64,000 bases of DNA from Rotaria sordida (Eukaryota; Rotifera; Eurotatoria; Philodinida; Philodinidae): positions 186,001 through 250,000 of the forward strand of contig CAJNOL010000017.1 of the NCBI GenBank assembly GCA_905250125.1, read 5' to 3'. The notes below the pieces were generated by a model that saw only the letters and a program-made list of their open reading frames with translations, was not told the DNA's origin and ran no database searches. Shown piece after piece: positions 10,156 through 22,668 of the stretch. Position numbers and translations under genes: made by a program. Position 1 is the first letter of the stretch; each line of letters starts with the position of its first letter.

Positions 10156-12667
10156 TTAATCATGATTTGAACATTGTTGATAAGAAAGAATAGATTGAGA
10201 TTGTAAATTATAATTACTATCAAATAAATTTGTACTATTTGGATAATATTGAGCAAGTGCAACATAACATTTCATAAATAAAGCTTTTATTCGACAAGCT
10301 AATCGATGATTTGTACCAGTTATATGATTAATTTCTTGTTGAAGTATATGAATAAGTTTATCAAATTTAATATTATTTGTTAATTTATTTTCATTCATTA
10401 TCATAAGAGAATAAAAAAGAAAAAGTAGTACAGCAAATGTATCATTTAATGAAATATTAGTAAATATTTGTGAAAAATGATTATATTGATTTCTCCATAT
10501 TTGAATAGCATTCATATAAAGTGAATGATAATCAAAATTAATTGAAATAATTAATGGTAAATCAAGTAGATGAAGAAGATTTTCTAATGCTGATGATGTT
10601 GATAATTGATTATAAGTAAGATCATATGCAAGTTGTTCAAGTAAATTATTTATTGATATTAAAGATGATTTTGATAGAGATTTTGTTCGTGTTATACGAT
10701 CTTTTGATATAATTGTCATTCCTACTTGATCACATTTATCTTTACGACAAGCTCGACAATCTTTTCGATTTGATTTTGTAATATTTGGTAATGGAATTTC
10801 ACAAGAATGTTTGATTTCAATGTTTGGATCTATTGAGAAAAAAATAATAATACTAAAGTATTTATGAAAACCGATTGAAGTTTTCTTCATTGATATAAAA
10901 GAGATTTACTTTTCTCTTTTAATCAATAATAATGGATGTGAACCGCACATGATGATACTATGTGTATTTTAACATTTTCTCGATCAATCTCATTGTAGAA
11001 ATTTGTAATCAGACTCAAAACAGCTCCTCATCGATTCTCTACAAACAATTTTCATATGAATGTTCATTGCTTTGGGTAAACATATTGTTTTCGAAAAGTT
11101 TGATCCTCTGAGTTAATCTTTTTATAGTGTGAGTAGTAGTTTGTTACGTCGAAAGCTTATAATGAAAAGCAAATTCTATATTTGAATGAAATTAGCAGAA
11201 TAAGCCAAATTTTAGCTGCTTTTGGGGTAATTTCAGAAAGCCAGTCTTTGTTTCATAATGCTTAATTGAAATGAACTTCATTGTATGTGACAGAAACGAG
11301 CTCAGTTAAGTGCGTCAAAAAACTTTCTCTGACATGTTTTGTGTTTCCCTAGCTAAAAGCTTATATAAAACATGTCGATGTAATTTCGTAGAAGATTAAC
11401 AGAGAAATTTGCGTGACCTAAAAGTTTTGGTTTTTTGTAGTCATTGTATAGTCTGAAGAAGTATCCATCTATTAAATACATTTTGGAATCCAAAAATTGT
11501 CTTTAAATATTAAACAATTCGAGAACAAATCAAACTAGCGAAAAGTGTACATTAGTTTGTATTTTTCTCAATTTCGGATTTCCATAAAAAAAAAGCGCAG
11601 AAACGCCCTTGTTTCTTCGATCTAGTACATTCGATCGAGCTGAAACTTTTCCACTGTGTTCTACTCATCAAGATCTATCTGTCTTTGAGGTTTCAAATTT
11701 TTCTAATGAGCTGTTCTTCAGAAACTCCGAAAAATGGGAGGAAATACCCTAAAAGCTAATCGAGAAAAACACGAAATACAAATGGCATTATTAGTTATGG
11801 CACATACGTTATAACATGATTGAAACAAAGATTTAAATGAATTCATTTTTGATTTACTATATTTTATTTTACCTTTAGTTACTCGTCGATAGAATGCTTT
11901 ACATGATTCACATGTATATGCACCAAAATGATATCCGGACGATTCTTCATGACATACAAGACATGGTTGTTTACTAGGATTCGATGTTGATATAACTTTA
12001 AAAATAAAGAGATGGACATTTTCTTTTTGTATAGACATCTATTTCTGGATGTAGAACACCATGAAGTTTATATACATACCATCATGACTAGACATTTTCA
12101 TTCTATCTAAGTTCCATTGTGACATTGTTGATTGATAATTAAGTTGTATACCAATGGATGATGTCGATGGAACAGCAGTATTCGAATGAGTATATATTGG
12201 ATGATGAGTTTCATATGAATCTGTTGGCGTCATGTATGTCGAATTATATACTGTTTGAGTAGAATATGGATCTATGGAAGAATTATTTGAAAATATATTT
12301 GAATATGAATCCGTAGGGTAAGTTGATGAAATATCAGATGATGATTGATAATCGAAATGATAATTATCTGTTGAATGATATTGATTTGAATTATCAAAAT
12401 CAATTGATGAAGGAAAATAAAAAGATTGATAATTTGTATTACTATTTGATAATGATGATTGATAAATATCATTTGTTGTTATCATACTATTATTCGACAC
12501 AGATGATTTTAAAAAACTAAAAAAAAAAAATATTATCATCGATTTATTTTTATTAATTAAATTCCACAATACTTATGTTGTTGTTGTTGTTGCTGTTGTT
12601 GATAGATTGGATATGAATGAATATTTTGTTCCATATCCAAATCATTAGTAAAACCATATTGCATCAT
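10156..12667 (-). CDS. divergent nuclear receptor
   Basis: Four exons (12667-12573, 12516-12080, 11995-11873, 10829-10156) join in frame to 442 residues. The N-terminal region (1-185) is low-complexity, with a short polyQ run and many S, Y, N and T. The DNA-binding domain spans about 189-256. Finger I is CLVC...[12 protein letters not shown], complete, with an ESCKA P-box. Finger II is HSCEIPLPN...[10 protein letters not shown], ending in the family hallmark QVGM. The second expected cysteine of finger II is Asn234, so one zinc ligand is missing. The ligand-binding region is short (about 186 residues), helical and divergent, with no clear AF-2 motif at the end. A roughly 1-kb intron between the two fingers contains a repeat element. 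A nuclear transcription factor is likely; ligand and subfamily are unknown. Confidence 0.85.
10932..11805. mobile_element. inverted-repeat element (family R2) in nuclear receptor intron
   Basis: Lies inside the intron that separates the two zinc-finger exons. The right end (reverse complement) contains CCATTTGTATTTCGTGTTTT followed by TCTCGATTAGCTTTT. The left end has a weaker match (TGTGTATTTTAACATTTTCT, then CGATCAATCTCATTGTAGAA). The same words mark both arms of the copy at 22239-22668. No coding capacity seen. Confidence 0.5.
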
Positions 12668-12770
12668 CTTCAATACAATTTCTTATTTACATAAAAAAGA
12701 AATAATTTAATTTCCTTTTTTCTAACTATCGTCGTGATGTATTCATTTTTTTCCTATATGAATTGATCAA

Positions 12771-12811
<41 letters not shown>

Positions 12812-14880
12812 CATCCACCCATTTTCAATGATGCACATGCTCCCATAAAGATCATATTATATTGATCATGAGTGTCATGTGTTTTTGAGATGTGATACAC
12901 ACACTACTTTTGACTACATAGATTATACTCAGATGTTTTTTTTTCAGGACACTAGGATAATGTGTTTAAATAAGCAAGTGAATTCTTTTCGACTAGTAAT
13001 GGTCCACTTCATCTTAAGTTAATTGCTCGTATACATAAAAAAAAAACAAAATCAGTTGATATAGTTGTGATCAAAATTGAAACTTTGATTTTGATTACAG
13101 CATTGTTATTGAATATGGAATGAATTCATCAGAAAAAAAGAAATCAATTTTCTTTTATCAAATGTATTATCTCGATAAAACGAAGTTCGAGGTCAAGAAT
13201 TTTATGCACCATTTATCCAGATCCCATATCTGTATATGTCGAGAAGGTTTTTTACAGATAATGTAATGAACAGATACATTTTTTTTCTCTGAGAATATAC
13301 TGAACATGAGAAACTTTATATGCTTACCTTCTTCTTCTGTTTTCTTCTTCCTGTCGACCTCCCTGAATATGACCTAGTTTCAAGCCCATTAAACAAGAAA
13401 AAAAAACATCATAAATATATATATGTGATAATGCAGGCAAGGAAAGTAAAACATTGGTCGATTACATTTTTCTGTAAGCCAATCGATAAATTTTGTTTCC
13501 TGTCAAGTTACTCTTCGTGATGCATATATTACCAGGTGATTATAAGAATTAAGAAACAAAAATGATGATAGATGTACTAAAAATATGAATAACAAATTCA
13601 TTTCATGAACATAGTTCATTCCACTTTTTTTCGTCATATTCGATTTCAATTTTTTATTCACGGATACTTTATTATAATTATTAACTTGTCTTAAAAGTAC
13701 CATGTTGTAGTATAAGACTCATTTCTTCACTGCATTCTATCCCTCTTTTTCAAATCTAATCTACATGTTTTTTAATTTTTATAGTAATCTAATTAGTTAA
13801 TTGTAAATTTGCTACAGATGAATTATCTCAGTGTGTCTATATACACAAGAAAATTGTCAATGTTATCAAATCAATTAAATTGTTCACTTAAACTTACTAC
13901 TTTTCAATCAATTATGCACTTGTATATAGTTGTATATTTGTTATAAGTGACACCTCAGTAAAACAAGCAGCTAAATTGTCATTTATGATCGGAAGAAGGT
14001 ATATATGCAATCATGGACATGAGTACATCAAACGATTGTCTCTTACTTTCATTCTCTCTCTCTCTCTCGTGTTCGATCAATAGATTTGATAAGGTCAACA
14101 GACAATGACTATTCGATCTAAAGTGATTGTTTGAGATAAACCGCCACTATTTCCATAAGTACATATAGGTGAAGCAGATGCATTTTATTTGTGTTCAACG
14201 TCATTTAGATACATATCATTCAATTTTTATAATTTCAGTCTATTAAAATGTGACTTGCTCAATTGAATAACTAACACATTCGAATATATGCATTGATTAT
14301 TTTACTAAATTAATGATGGTGATGATCAATAATCACTAGAAAAAGAATTTTGTTTATGTAACTAAAAAAAGAAAATGCACATAGAATTAGTTATTTATTC
14401 TTTCTTTATCTTGACAGTTGCTCGATCGAATAGTGCAAAAAGATGAAGGACAATAGCTCTCTGGTGACCTACATTCAGTACATATACATATGTGTATATT
14501 TGGTATAAATTTATGCGATATCATTGTACATATGTATGGAATATCAAAGAGAAAAGCTCATTTACTGATTAATCGTTACAATGTATGATTTCGTTTTTCT
14601 TATAAAGAAGAAAAAAAACCAGATATGATCATCAAGGAACATTCGATTTGATATTGACTTCTTCTATAAACAATATATCGATCATATATATACTAAAGAC
14701 ATTCCGAAAATATTTTCAAATGATAGTATCTGAACAATACATTTTTTTTTGTCTATAATTACAAAAGAAAAAATCGTTTTTCAAATATTTTCGATACTAA
14801 AATAAATAGATGATCATTCATTCTGTTTTTACAAGCAGTCAATTTTATGATAAGGTGCCGGCAATTCGAAATTTGAGAAA
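12668..14880. other. gene-free stretch upstream of the nuclear receptor
   Basis: AT-rich sequence that must include the nuclear receptor promoter; I see no recognisable promoter motif. It contains a (TA)n microsatellite at about 12776-12807. Short frames near 13.3-13.7 kb have no coding character. Confidence 0.5.
12776..12807. repeat. (TA)n microsatellite
   Basis: About 16 TA units just upstream of the nuclear receptor start. Similar TA runs occur near 18322-18348, 18649-18671 and 26500-26525. Confidence 0.9.
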
Positions 14881-15124
14881 CAATTTTGTTTGACGTTTTT
14901 CTGTCTTGGTTGAATAGAGCTCATCGAGCTATTAATAGGAATATTGTTTTTATAGTGAAAATTAGATTTAGAAAAATCAGAAAAGCCTATCGAAATTTAT
15001 ATACGCTAAAAGAATTACGTCTTGGTAATCTCTACATTTATCCGAATCGTTTTTTTATTTCACTCGCTATAGAATTAGGAAAAATATTGTTTAATTGTTG
15101 AGAAAATCTATTTTTTTCTATATG

Positions 15125-15990
15125 ATAGCAAAAAAAGTCATAAATACGAGTTGGCATTCATAGATTCTAACAATTCGAATTTCAGTTTCGAAAGAAACGA
15201 ATATCACATTTAGAATCAGCGTAAAAATCTACATCGAATAGTATATTCAATACTCAAAACCAATGTCGACGCAAGATTTAAAGGTACTGGATTAAAAATT
15301 GAATACGTTGAGAATGCAAGCACTTAGTGAGCTACAGTTTTCAATACTTGAAAGAGAAGACATGGAAATGTCTTTTTCTTCGATAATATATACGACAAAA
15401 TTATTTTGAAAGCAATGATTTCCGCTAAACATTCGAAAAGATATATGGAAATAGTCTGTCATTCCGATGAAATTTTGATAACAAGCTGTTCAGCATTAGA
15501 GTCTGAGAAGATTCTCATTCAAATTGTTTCTTGAACTAGAAATTTCTAATTTCTCCATCTAGGAAGCATGGGAAAATCAAAATTTTATTTAAACGTTTTG
15601 TGGGAACTATTTGTTTCAAAATGATTTTGTTCTATATATTATCAGAAAAAAAGAGATTCCCATGTCTTCTCTTTCGATAGCTGAAAACTGCAGCTCACTA
15701 GGTGCTTGCGTTCTCGAATTATTCAATTTTTAACCGAGTACCTTTAAGTCCCGCGTCGAGATTAGCTTTCGCCAAATTTCGACCTTTACATTCCCTTCAC
15801 TGCTATTTTCGAATACTAAGCCCTGTGCTTCCTCTGACGTCGAAATTTGACGAAAAATTAGTTTTGAGTATATTATTCGATGCAAATTTTTTCCGCTGCT
15901 TCTGAATATGATATTCATTTCTTTCGGAACTAAAGCTCAGATGGTCAAAATTTATAGATATAAATTCACATTTATGACTTTTTTTGCAAT
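15125..15990. repeat. long imperfect palindrome (inverted-repeat element)
   Basis: The left arm (about 15125-15390) and right arm (about 15640-15990) are reverse complements. Shared words include GCAAAAAAAGTCATAAAT at the outer end, then GAAAGAAACGAATATCA, TTAAAGGTACT, AATTGAATA, GCAAGCAC and GAAAGAGAAGACATG. The right arm holds about 90 bp absent from the left, including a short minus-strand frame (15918-15730). The roughly 250-bp centre is unique. It could be a decayed foldback transposon; I could not define the target duplication. Confidence 0.65.
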
Positions 15991-18724
15991 AGTGTTCAAT
16001 TTTCCAAAAAAAACGGATGTTTGGAAAGTTTCGGAAATTTCAAGTATTTATGTTCCAAATTGCTTGATACTGCCCAAAATAATGTAATTTTTGAAATTTC
16101 GAATATTTCTGCAAACTTTTGATTTGCACTGCTATGTAATTATCGAACTGATGGAAATTTTTCAGATTTCCGACAAAGGAAATCTGAACATATTTTCAAT
16201 TTCTCGTTTAATTCATTGTTAAAAATCTATACGACTCATATTCAGTTTTCATAGTGTATCTTCGTTTTGACACATCACTCGTTCGTATAACAGACATGAA
16301 GGTTACAGACACACTGAAACATATACTGTAATAATTCACACACACAAAATAAAAAGCCTCATATATTTTCAATTATGACATATCGTGTCTCATTTATCAT
16401 GAGACAGATTGTTGCTAACAATCTATTGAAAATGTGACACGTATTGTAATCAAGTAAGTTGTAGTAAATAATACCTGTATATATAAGTATTTTCGAAACA
16501 GAAAAAGAAACGATTTTGACATAAATATAATGTTGTCTAGCACGAAAATATTTTGTGAACTGTACACATATTTTGTTTGTTCGAGATATACAATTATTAA
16601 ATAAATTTCTTTCTTTTTTTAGAACAAAAAATTCAATATTATACATATAAATAATCGTTTAATTATTGTTAAACTCATTGAACTGTAATACTCTTAATTA
16701 ATCAAAATGTAGTCTTAAAATACGATATATTTTTATGATTTTATCAAATCTTGATATCATGGGTATAAATAACAGTTACCTTGAGAAAAAAAAGCATTTT
16801 TACAAGCGTATCGGTCAAAATTAACAACCATCTCCGTTTTATTGTGAATATTCATTGACTTTTTTATATTCATTAAATATATGATTATATTTTCTTTGAC
16901 ATATCATTTTTTATTCTTCAATCTTCGAAGTTTTTTAATTAATTTTATTATTTAAAATATCTAATATTATAAATTTCGAAAATTGAACAAAACGATGCTT
17001 TACGATTACAATCGAGAATAAAATTTATTACACATGAAAATTTTCTTTTATCATATATTATGCAATTCTCTATCAAAAATACTATAGATGAACAATGTTG
17101 ATGAAAATTTTCATGTTTATCTTTTTCGCAGTGGTGTTTCAAATGTAGATTGATCCCTTTTAATCTTGGAAAAAGTTTTGGATTTTTTCCAGCAAAATTG
17201 TACGAATTTTGTTTCTTTTTGTTTTTTTCATCGATCTTCGCAACAACTGTAGTCCCCCATCCTAATCTTGATGATCTCAGACACATACACTTTTTCCTAT
17301 CATTCTCATGATGAAATAACTAGATTTAAAATTCCAAATCATCTATTTCCATATTGACCATTCTATTCGATGTCGTAATCAAATACCAGAATTCAGATAA
17401 AATCGAAATCGATATGATCAATGGTTTTTTTATTACTTAAAATATTAATATATTTACCTGTAAATTGTCATGTTTTGATTTTAATGGTGCAAGTTTTTCA
17501 ATATGTCCTCCATTTGAAAGAGACTACGAGGATATCTATGTAATCATCTTGGACTCTTAAATTTCACAAACAATCTCGAAGAGAAAAAAAAACCTTGAGA
17601 TTCTTTTTTATTTATTAATAAATATCCTTGCATTGTTAAAGTGACTATGAAATACTATATTACGCACATATCAATTATTCTACACATATTATATATTTTG
17701 ATTAACAATATCTTGCGGTAAACATTGAATTGCGTGTATAAAAAAGAACCACTTGTTTTTAGGAAATCAAGCATAACTAAATGATATTTCTATATTTATC
17801 TATGCAATAGAAATAACAAAATAGCATACTGTATGCCAACTTAAATCTTTATTTCAAGTTTTTTTTTCTTTGCTTTTCTCTTGTCCATTATAGAGAATGC
17901 TTTGAAAAATATCACTTTGTAGACACCTTCATTTTTGTCTCATCATCAAAGTGTCATGTGTTTATAGTTAATGGCAAGAAGAGAGTATGGCTTGCCTAAA
18001 CGAAACAAACCATATGATTGAATACGGCGTGGGGGAAAAAAGAAAATGAATGTATAAATGGATAGATGTTTATCTATGTGCTGCTATATCGCGTACCCAT
18101 CGATCATGTATAAATTGAAGGTAAGACGAGCGGCAATTTAAAAAAAAGAAAAGAAAAGATTTAATAATGATGATATTGTAGAAACAATAGAACACTAAAT
18201 AGAAATTTCTTCCTTTTTTCAAAAATTTATTTCGATTTTTCTATTACACTATTTATAATTTTGACGATGTCAATTTGACGATTTGAAAAAACAAGTATGC
18301 ATAGCTCTTTGCATGATGATATATATATATATATATAAATATATATATACATATATATATGTACTTGTGTGATTGTAAACGTAATTAGACGACACTCGTA
18401 TAGGATTCATTGGAGCGTGAATAAATATATAGATGAATGTTTGTGGTTCAGATCAAATTATATCATTCAGAAGCATATAAACATGACCGTTTTAGTGTAT
18501 TTTCGAGTAAAGCTTTGATTTTCATCTAATAAATGTAGAAGAAAAACGAAAATTATAGTTATACTTTTTTTCACATTTTTCATAAAGAATATTTTGACCA
18601 TAATATACGTCGGTTTATGAATTTTGTTCTCTTTTCGTTGTTTTGCGGTTATATATATATATATATATATATGAAAACACGTTTAATATTTTGTTTTTTT
18701 GCTTTTATTTTTGTATACGTAGAT
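15991..18724. other. gene-free stretch
   Basis: AT-rich, with (TA)n near 18322-18348. A minus-strand frame at 17286-16948 has low-complexity, non-domain composition and no splice context. This region should contain the kinase promoter, but I see no definable element. Confidence 0.45.
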
Positions 18725-19977
18725 ATGAATACTTGGTTCAGTGACGAACAATGGTTAGACGATTTTGCTCCTTGGCTAATGCCGACATCATTACAATTTA
18801 TTCAGAATAACAATAATACACAATTTCAAGCATTCGGTGATTATGCTTATCCAACAATCGAACGATTAGTAGGAATTGTTTTTTTTTTTCTATTTTTCAT
18901 TTAATTTAATTATTTTAACAGACACCAACCTATATGGATAATAGTATATTTGATTTTTATAAACTTTATTCTGATCGATCATCAATAATACTAAATAATT
19001 TTTCAAATGGAAATAAAATAAAACGAACATTTAATCGTGAATATCAAATATTCTATTGTTTGGGTAAAGGTGGTTTTGGTCAAGTATATGATGGTCAAAG
19101 ACGAACTGATAATTCACCTGTTGTGGTTAAATTTTTACCAAAAGATCGTATACTTAATTGGGGAACATTTGAAGGCGTATGTAAACTCTTGTTGTTTTTT
19201 ATTTTTAAATTTTAATGAAGATAAACAAGAAAAAAAAAGCAATCATTTTTTTGTTTTCGTTAGGAACGTGTACCATATGAAATTGAAATTCTCTGGCGTC
19301 TTCGAGGTGTATCCGGTGTTATAAAAATATTAGAACATTTTGAAGAAGTTGATCGTTTTATATTTATTATGGAAAAAATTCCAAATTCATGTACACTTTT
19401 TGATTTGGTCATGGAAACTTCTCCATTAGCTAATACTGAACTACTACGACATTTATTTCGAGAAATCATTCGTATTAATATAACATTACAAATGTATGGT
19501 GTTTGGCATCGAGATTGTAAACCAGAGAATATAATTTATTGTAAGAATGATCGTTCATTACGTGTCATCGATTTTGGTTCAGCTGCACCGGTACAATCAG
19601 AAGATTTTCATGAATTTCAAGTTCGATTATTTATAGTTTTATTTTTATTATAAATTTAGATTTAAATATTATTTTTTTTGTTTTTGTTTTAGGGTACTTT
19701 AGAAATAATGGTACCTGAATGGATACTTCAACGACGTTATAATGGTGAAAAAGCATGTGTATGGGCTTTGGGTGTTTGTCTTTATTTTCTAATTTATCAA
19801 CAGTATCCATTTCGTTCAAAAACTGACATTATAAAAGGTCGATTAAATTTACCGTATTTAAGTTCTATCGATAAAGATATATATCATACAATGAAACAAT
19901 GTATGAATGTTAATGAAAATCGACGTCCAAAATTAAATAATCTTCAATTTTTATCTTGGCTTAAAACTATATATTAG
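18725..19977 (+). CDS. PIM-like serine/threonine protein kinase
   Basis: Four exons (18725-18868, 18922-19176, 19264-19620, 19693-19977) join in frame to 346 residues. The kinase core begins near residue 89. The glycine loop is GKGGFGQVYDG (96-106), the ATP lysine is K118 in VVVKFL, the catalytic loop is HRDCKPEN (215-222), the metal-binding motif is DFG (236-238), and PEW (260-262) replaces APE. The family feel is PIM: KDRI...W, RVPYEIEIL, GVIKILEHFE, LFDLV, ERVP-type insert, VWALGVCLY and PFRS. A proline lies in the hinge region (P173), as in PIM kinases. All key catalytic residues are present, so the enzyme should be active. The start at 18725 is preceded by TACGTAGAT, a possible splice or trans-splice acceptor. 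An upstream ATG at 18617 would add a TA-repeat-encoded hydrophobic stretch and is less likely. Confidence 0.9.
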
Positions 19978-22238
19978 AATGATTATTAAACAACAAAAAA
20001 AAATCACAACTACTAATATCGATTTAAAAACAAATTTATTCATATAATAGATCAGATATACCATGGCAAGTCATTTGAAACGATTCGGGTTTTTCTTTTT
20101 GTCACTCGTGTATTATTTCGTAAATAACTATTCATTAACCTACTTTTGGAGATCAATGCACTTATTTTATATAAGTTAAACAACGATAAAAATCAAGAAA
20201 AACGTTTGATAATTAATGACAATGTATATTCATTCATATTTCTTTTTTTATTTGGATATGTTCATGAGATAGACATTTTATATGCTCCTCAATTCCTTTT
20301 TTTTTTCTTAATATTAATAGAAAAGAAAGATAAAAGTTTTTTTAAATAAAAGAAAAAGGACAGATGAAAAAGAAAATATGCTTTTCTTTTGTCATGCTTG
20401 AATAATAGTAATTTAAATTGACTATGAAATTGGTGTAACGATCGAGGCAAATTTGTTTGTTTTCAAGGTTATTTGATTAATAATATAGTTTAATAAATAT
20501 AAACTATTAGATATTCTTGTATATACCAATGTTAAAATTAGTAAAACAATATTACGTAGAATATAAAATTGTAATAAATAATACTTAATAGGACATGTAT
20601 TTTACTTTATAATTATTGTTTCACGAGACAATATGAAACGTATTATTTTGTAAGTATAAAAAGAAGAACAAGAATAAAACCGAAAAAAATTTGAAAGTAA
20701 GTTGATTGTCGGTTAATATTCTTGTCTGAAAAAAAAAGATCTTAGCATTCTGACAAGCAATGTTTCGTCAATAAGATTTTTTCGTTCTTGAGATTTCTGT
20801 GATCGAAGAAGTGTAGCCTTTGCTATACATGAATAAGAATGTTTTTTTTTCTTTGGTGCTATTCTATTTTGTTTTTAGCTTTGGACAAAAAAGAAAATCT
20901 CATAACATAACTGTTCTCTGTTTTGATAATGTCGCTTTTGGAAATCCTAAAAATCAATTTTACTTCGACTCATTGATTAGTCAACAAATAGTAGCTATTG
21001 ACAGCCATTATGAAAGAAATGAAATAATAACGTACAGGTATGTATATATCACGCGCCATTCTAGGGTGGCTTAGTCCAAGATTAGCAAGTTTTTTTCAGG
21101 CCAATCTAACACTCGTCTAGATCAAACTAGTATAGAGTGATTAGTAACTCAAACCACCGCCGACGTACATTAGGTCGATGACATAAGGTAGTAAAAAATA
21201 AATTTCTTTATTCCTCCATGTTTCTACAACAAATAATGTTTTCTTGATACTTTGTCAAGCAGAAAACTGGATTATTTTTAAAAGCACATTGGTTGGTATT
21301 ACATTCTCATTTATCTAAACAACAAACATGATTGATAGTGCCTCGGACATACAATTTCAATACAGTAATCATCGATATCTCATGTAAATCGGCCAATTCT
21401 ACCACAAAAAAGTCCACCAAAACAATTATTGTCTATCATTCCATCAATAATTTGATGGTTTATATACTTATAACATAGATTACCTTTATACCGGAAATCA
21501 TCTGTGTAACTGGAAAATTTTATTCGAGATTTACCTATGACATATACGTAGACATCACGTGACGTTTGTTTTGAAGAACAGACGAGAATTTGTTTTCTTT
21601 CCTGTCAAAAGAAGATTGTTAGAACGTCAAGACTGATTGAATAGGAAAAAGAAGAATCTAGAAAAGAATAGGATTAAGAACGTCGATTAGTGAAGTTGAG
21701 ATAACAAACAAATACTATGTTAGTCACATTTCAAAATAAAAATTTATAATGCTGACGTGTATGGTTACTGATTAATTCATGTTATCTTTTATCAACGGAC
21801 AAATAGCCATGAATAATGAGACAAATAAAATGAAATTAAAAACTTCTTTTGTAAGTTCGAAGAATCCTATCATTTCTAGATAGTTTTGACCTCAAAATAT
21901 CATCATTCTCTCAGAATTCTCATTGAAATATATTACTCGAGAATTTCATAAAGTCTACAGATTTTCTCGTTTATTATCAAACTTGTAACACGATTTCATA
22001 TATTAAGACGATACTTCTATATAAGTCCTTAAATTGAATAAAAATATATTAAAAAAACTTCAAGTTGTTACTCATATAAATGATAATCATTCTGATTTCA
22101 TTTTAGTCTATTCATTGAGGTTTTTTTTGGTTTCTATTAATATTTTATTGAAAAAAAATACGAACTATCTAATAAAAATATGAACATACCAAAAAAAAAA
22201 CAAGAAAAGCAATAGATTTCAATGATAAAAACCATAAC
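19978..22238. other. mostly gene-free stretch
   Basis: Apart from the doubtful exon at 20829-21040, listed separately, I see only AT-rich sequence. Confidence 0.45.
20829..21040 (+). CDS. possible first exon of a secreted protein
   Basis: From the ATG at 20829 a frame encodes a signal-peptide-like start (MNKNVFFSLVLFYFVFSFG) and about 50 soluble residues with coding-like composition (HNITVLCFDNVAFGN...). It then reaches a strong donor (ACAG|GTATGT) near 21040. I could not find a matching downstream exon, so it may be a broken gene or chance. There is also an acceptor-like TTTTTAG inside the hydrophobic stretch, so the signal peptide could instead be intronic. Confidence 0.25.
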
Positions 22239-22668
22239 GGATGGACCATCAATAATGAGACTATTTGTATTTCGTGGTTTTCTCAATCGACTTTCATTGT
22301 AAAAAAATTGTATTTAGTCTCAAACGGTTTCCCTTTCAATTCTTTTGCAAAGTTACATTAAAATCTTTATAATCTATGCTTCGAATATGATCAGATAATA
22401 TTGCGCTTCTCCGCCTTGTATAACTTTCCGATAAGAAAATTCTAAGAATAAAATTCAAACAACAAGTTTTTTTATGTTAATAAACTGCACACATAGCAAG
22501 AGAGTAATATTTTATCCGGTCGCTTTTTTAAATTAGAAGTCTAGATTATAAATGTTCAATTTTGTAGATAATTGAAAGAGAAACCTAAGCACAAATTTCT
22601 ACAATGAAAACTAGTCGAAAAAAAAAACACGAAATACAACTGCTGCTATTATTTTATGGCCTATCCAT
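22239..22668. mobile_element. inverted-repeat element, family R2
   Basis: About 430 bp with roughly 110-bp arms (22239-22350 and 22548-22668). Both arms read, outside to inside, GGACCAT / GGCCATA, TTGTATTTCGTG, TTTTC, TCGACT / CGACTAG, TTTCATTGTA, AATTTGT / AAATTGTA and CTTTCAATT. The same arm words occur in the nuclear receptor intron copy (10932-11805). The frame starting at 22604 begins inside the right arm and is not a gene. Confidence 0.65.

Noticed and set aside
16948..17286. 112-residue minus-strand frame
   Set aside because: No domain, no splice context and composition like random AT-rich sequence.
18617..18724. Upstream ATG that extends the kinase N-terminus
   Set aside because: The extension is encoded by a TA repeat and a pyrimidine-rich tract that ends in an acceptor-like TACGTAG; the start at 18725 fits better.
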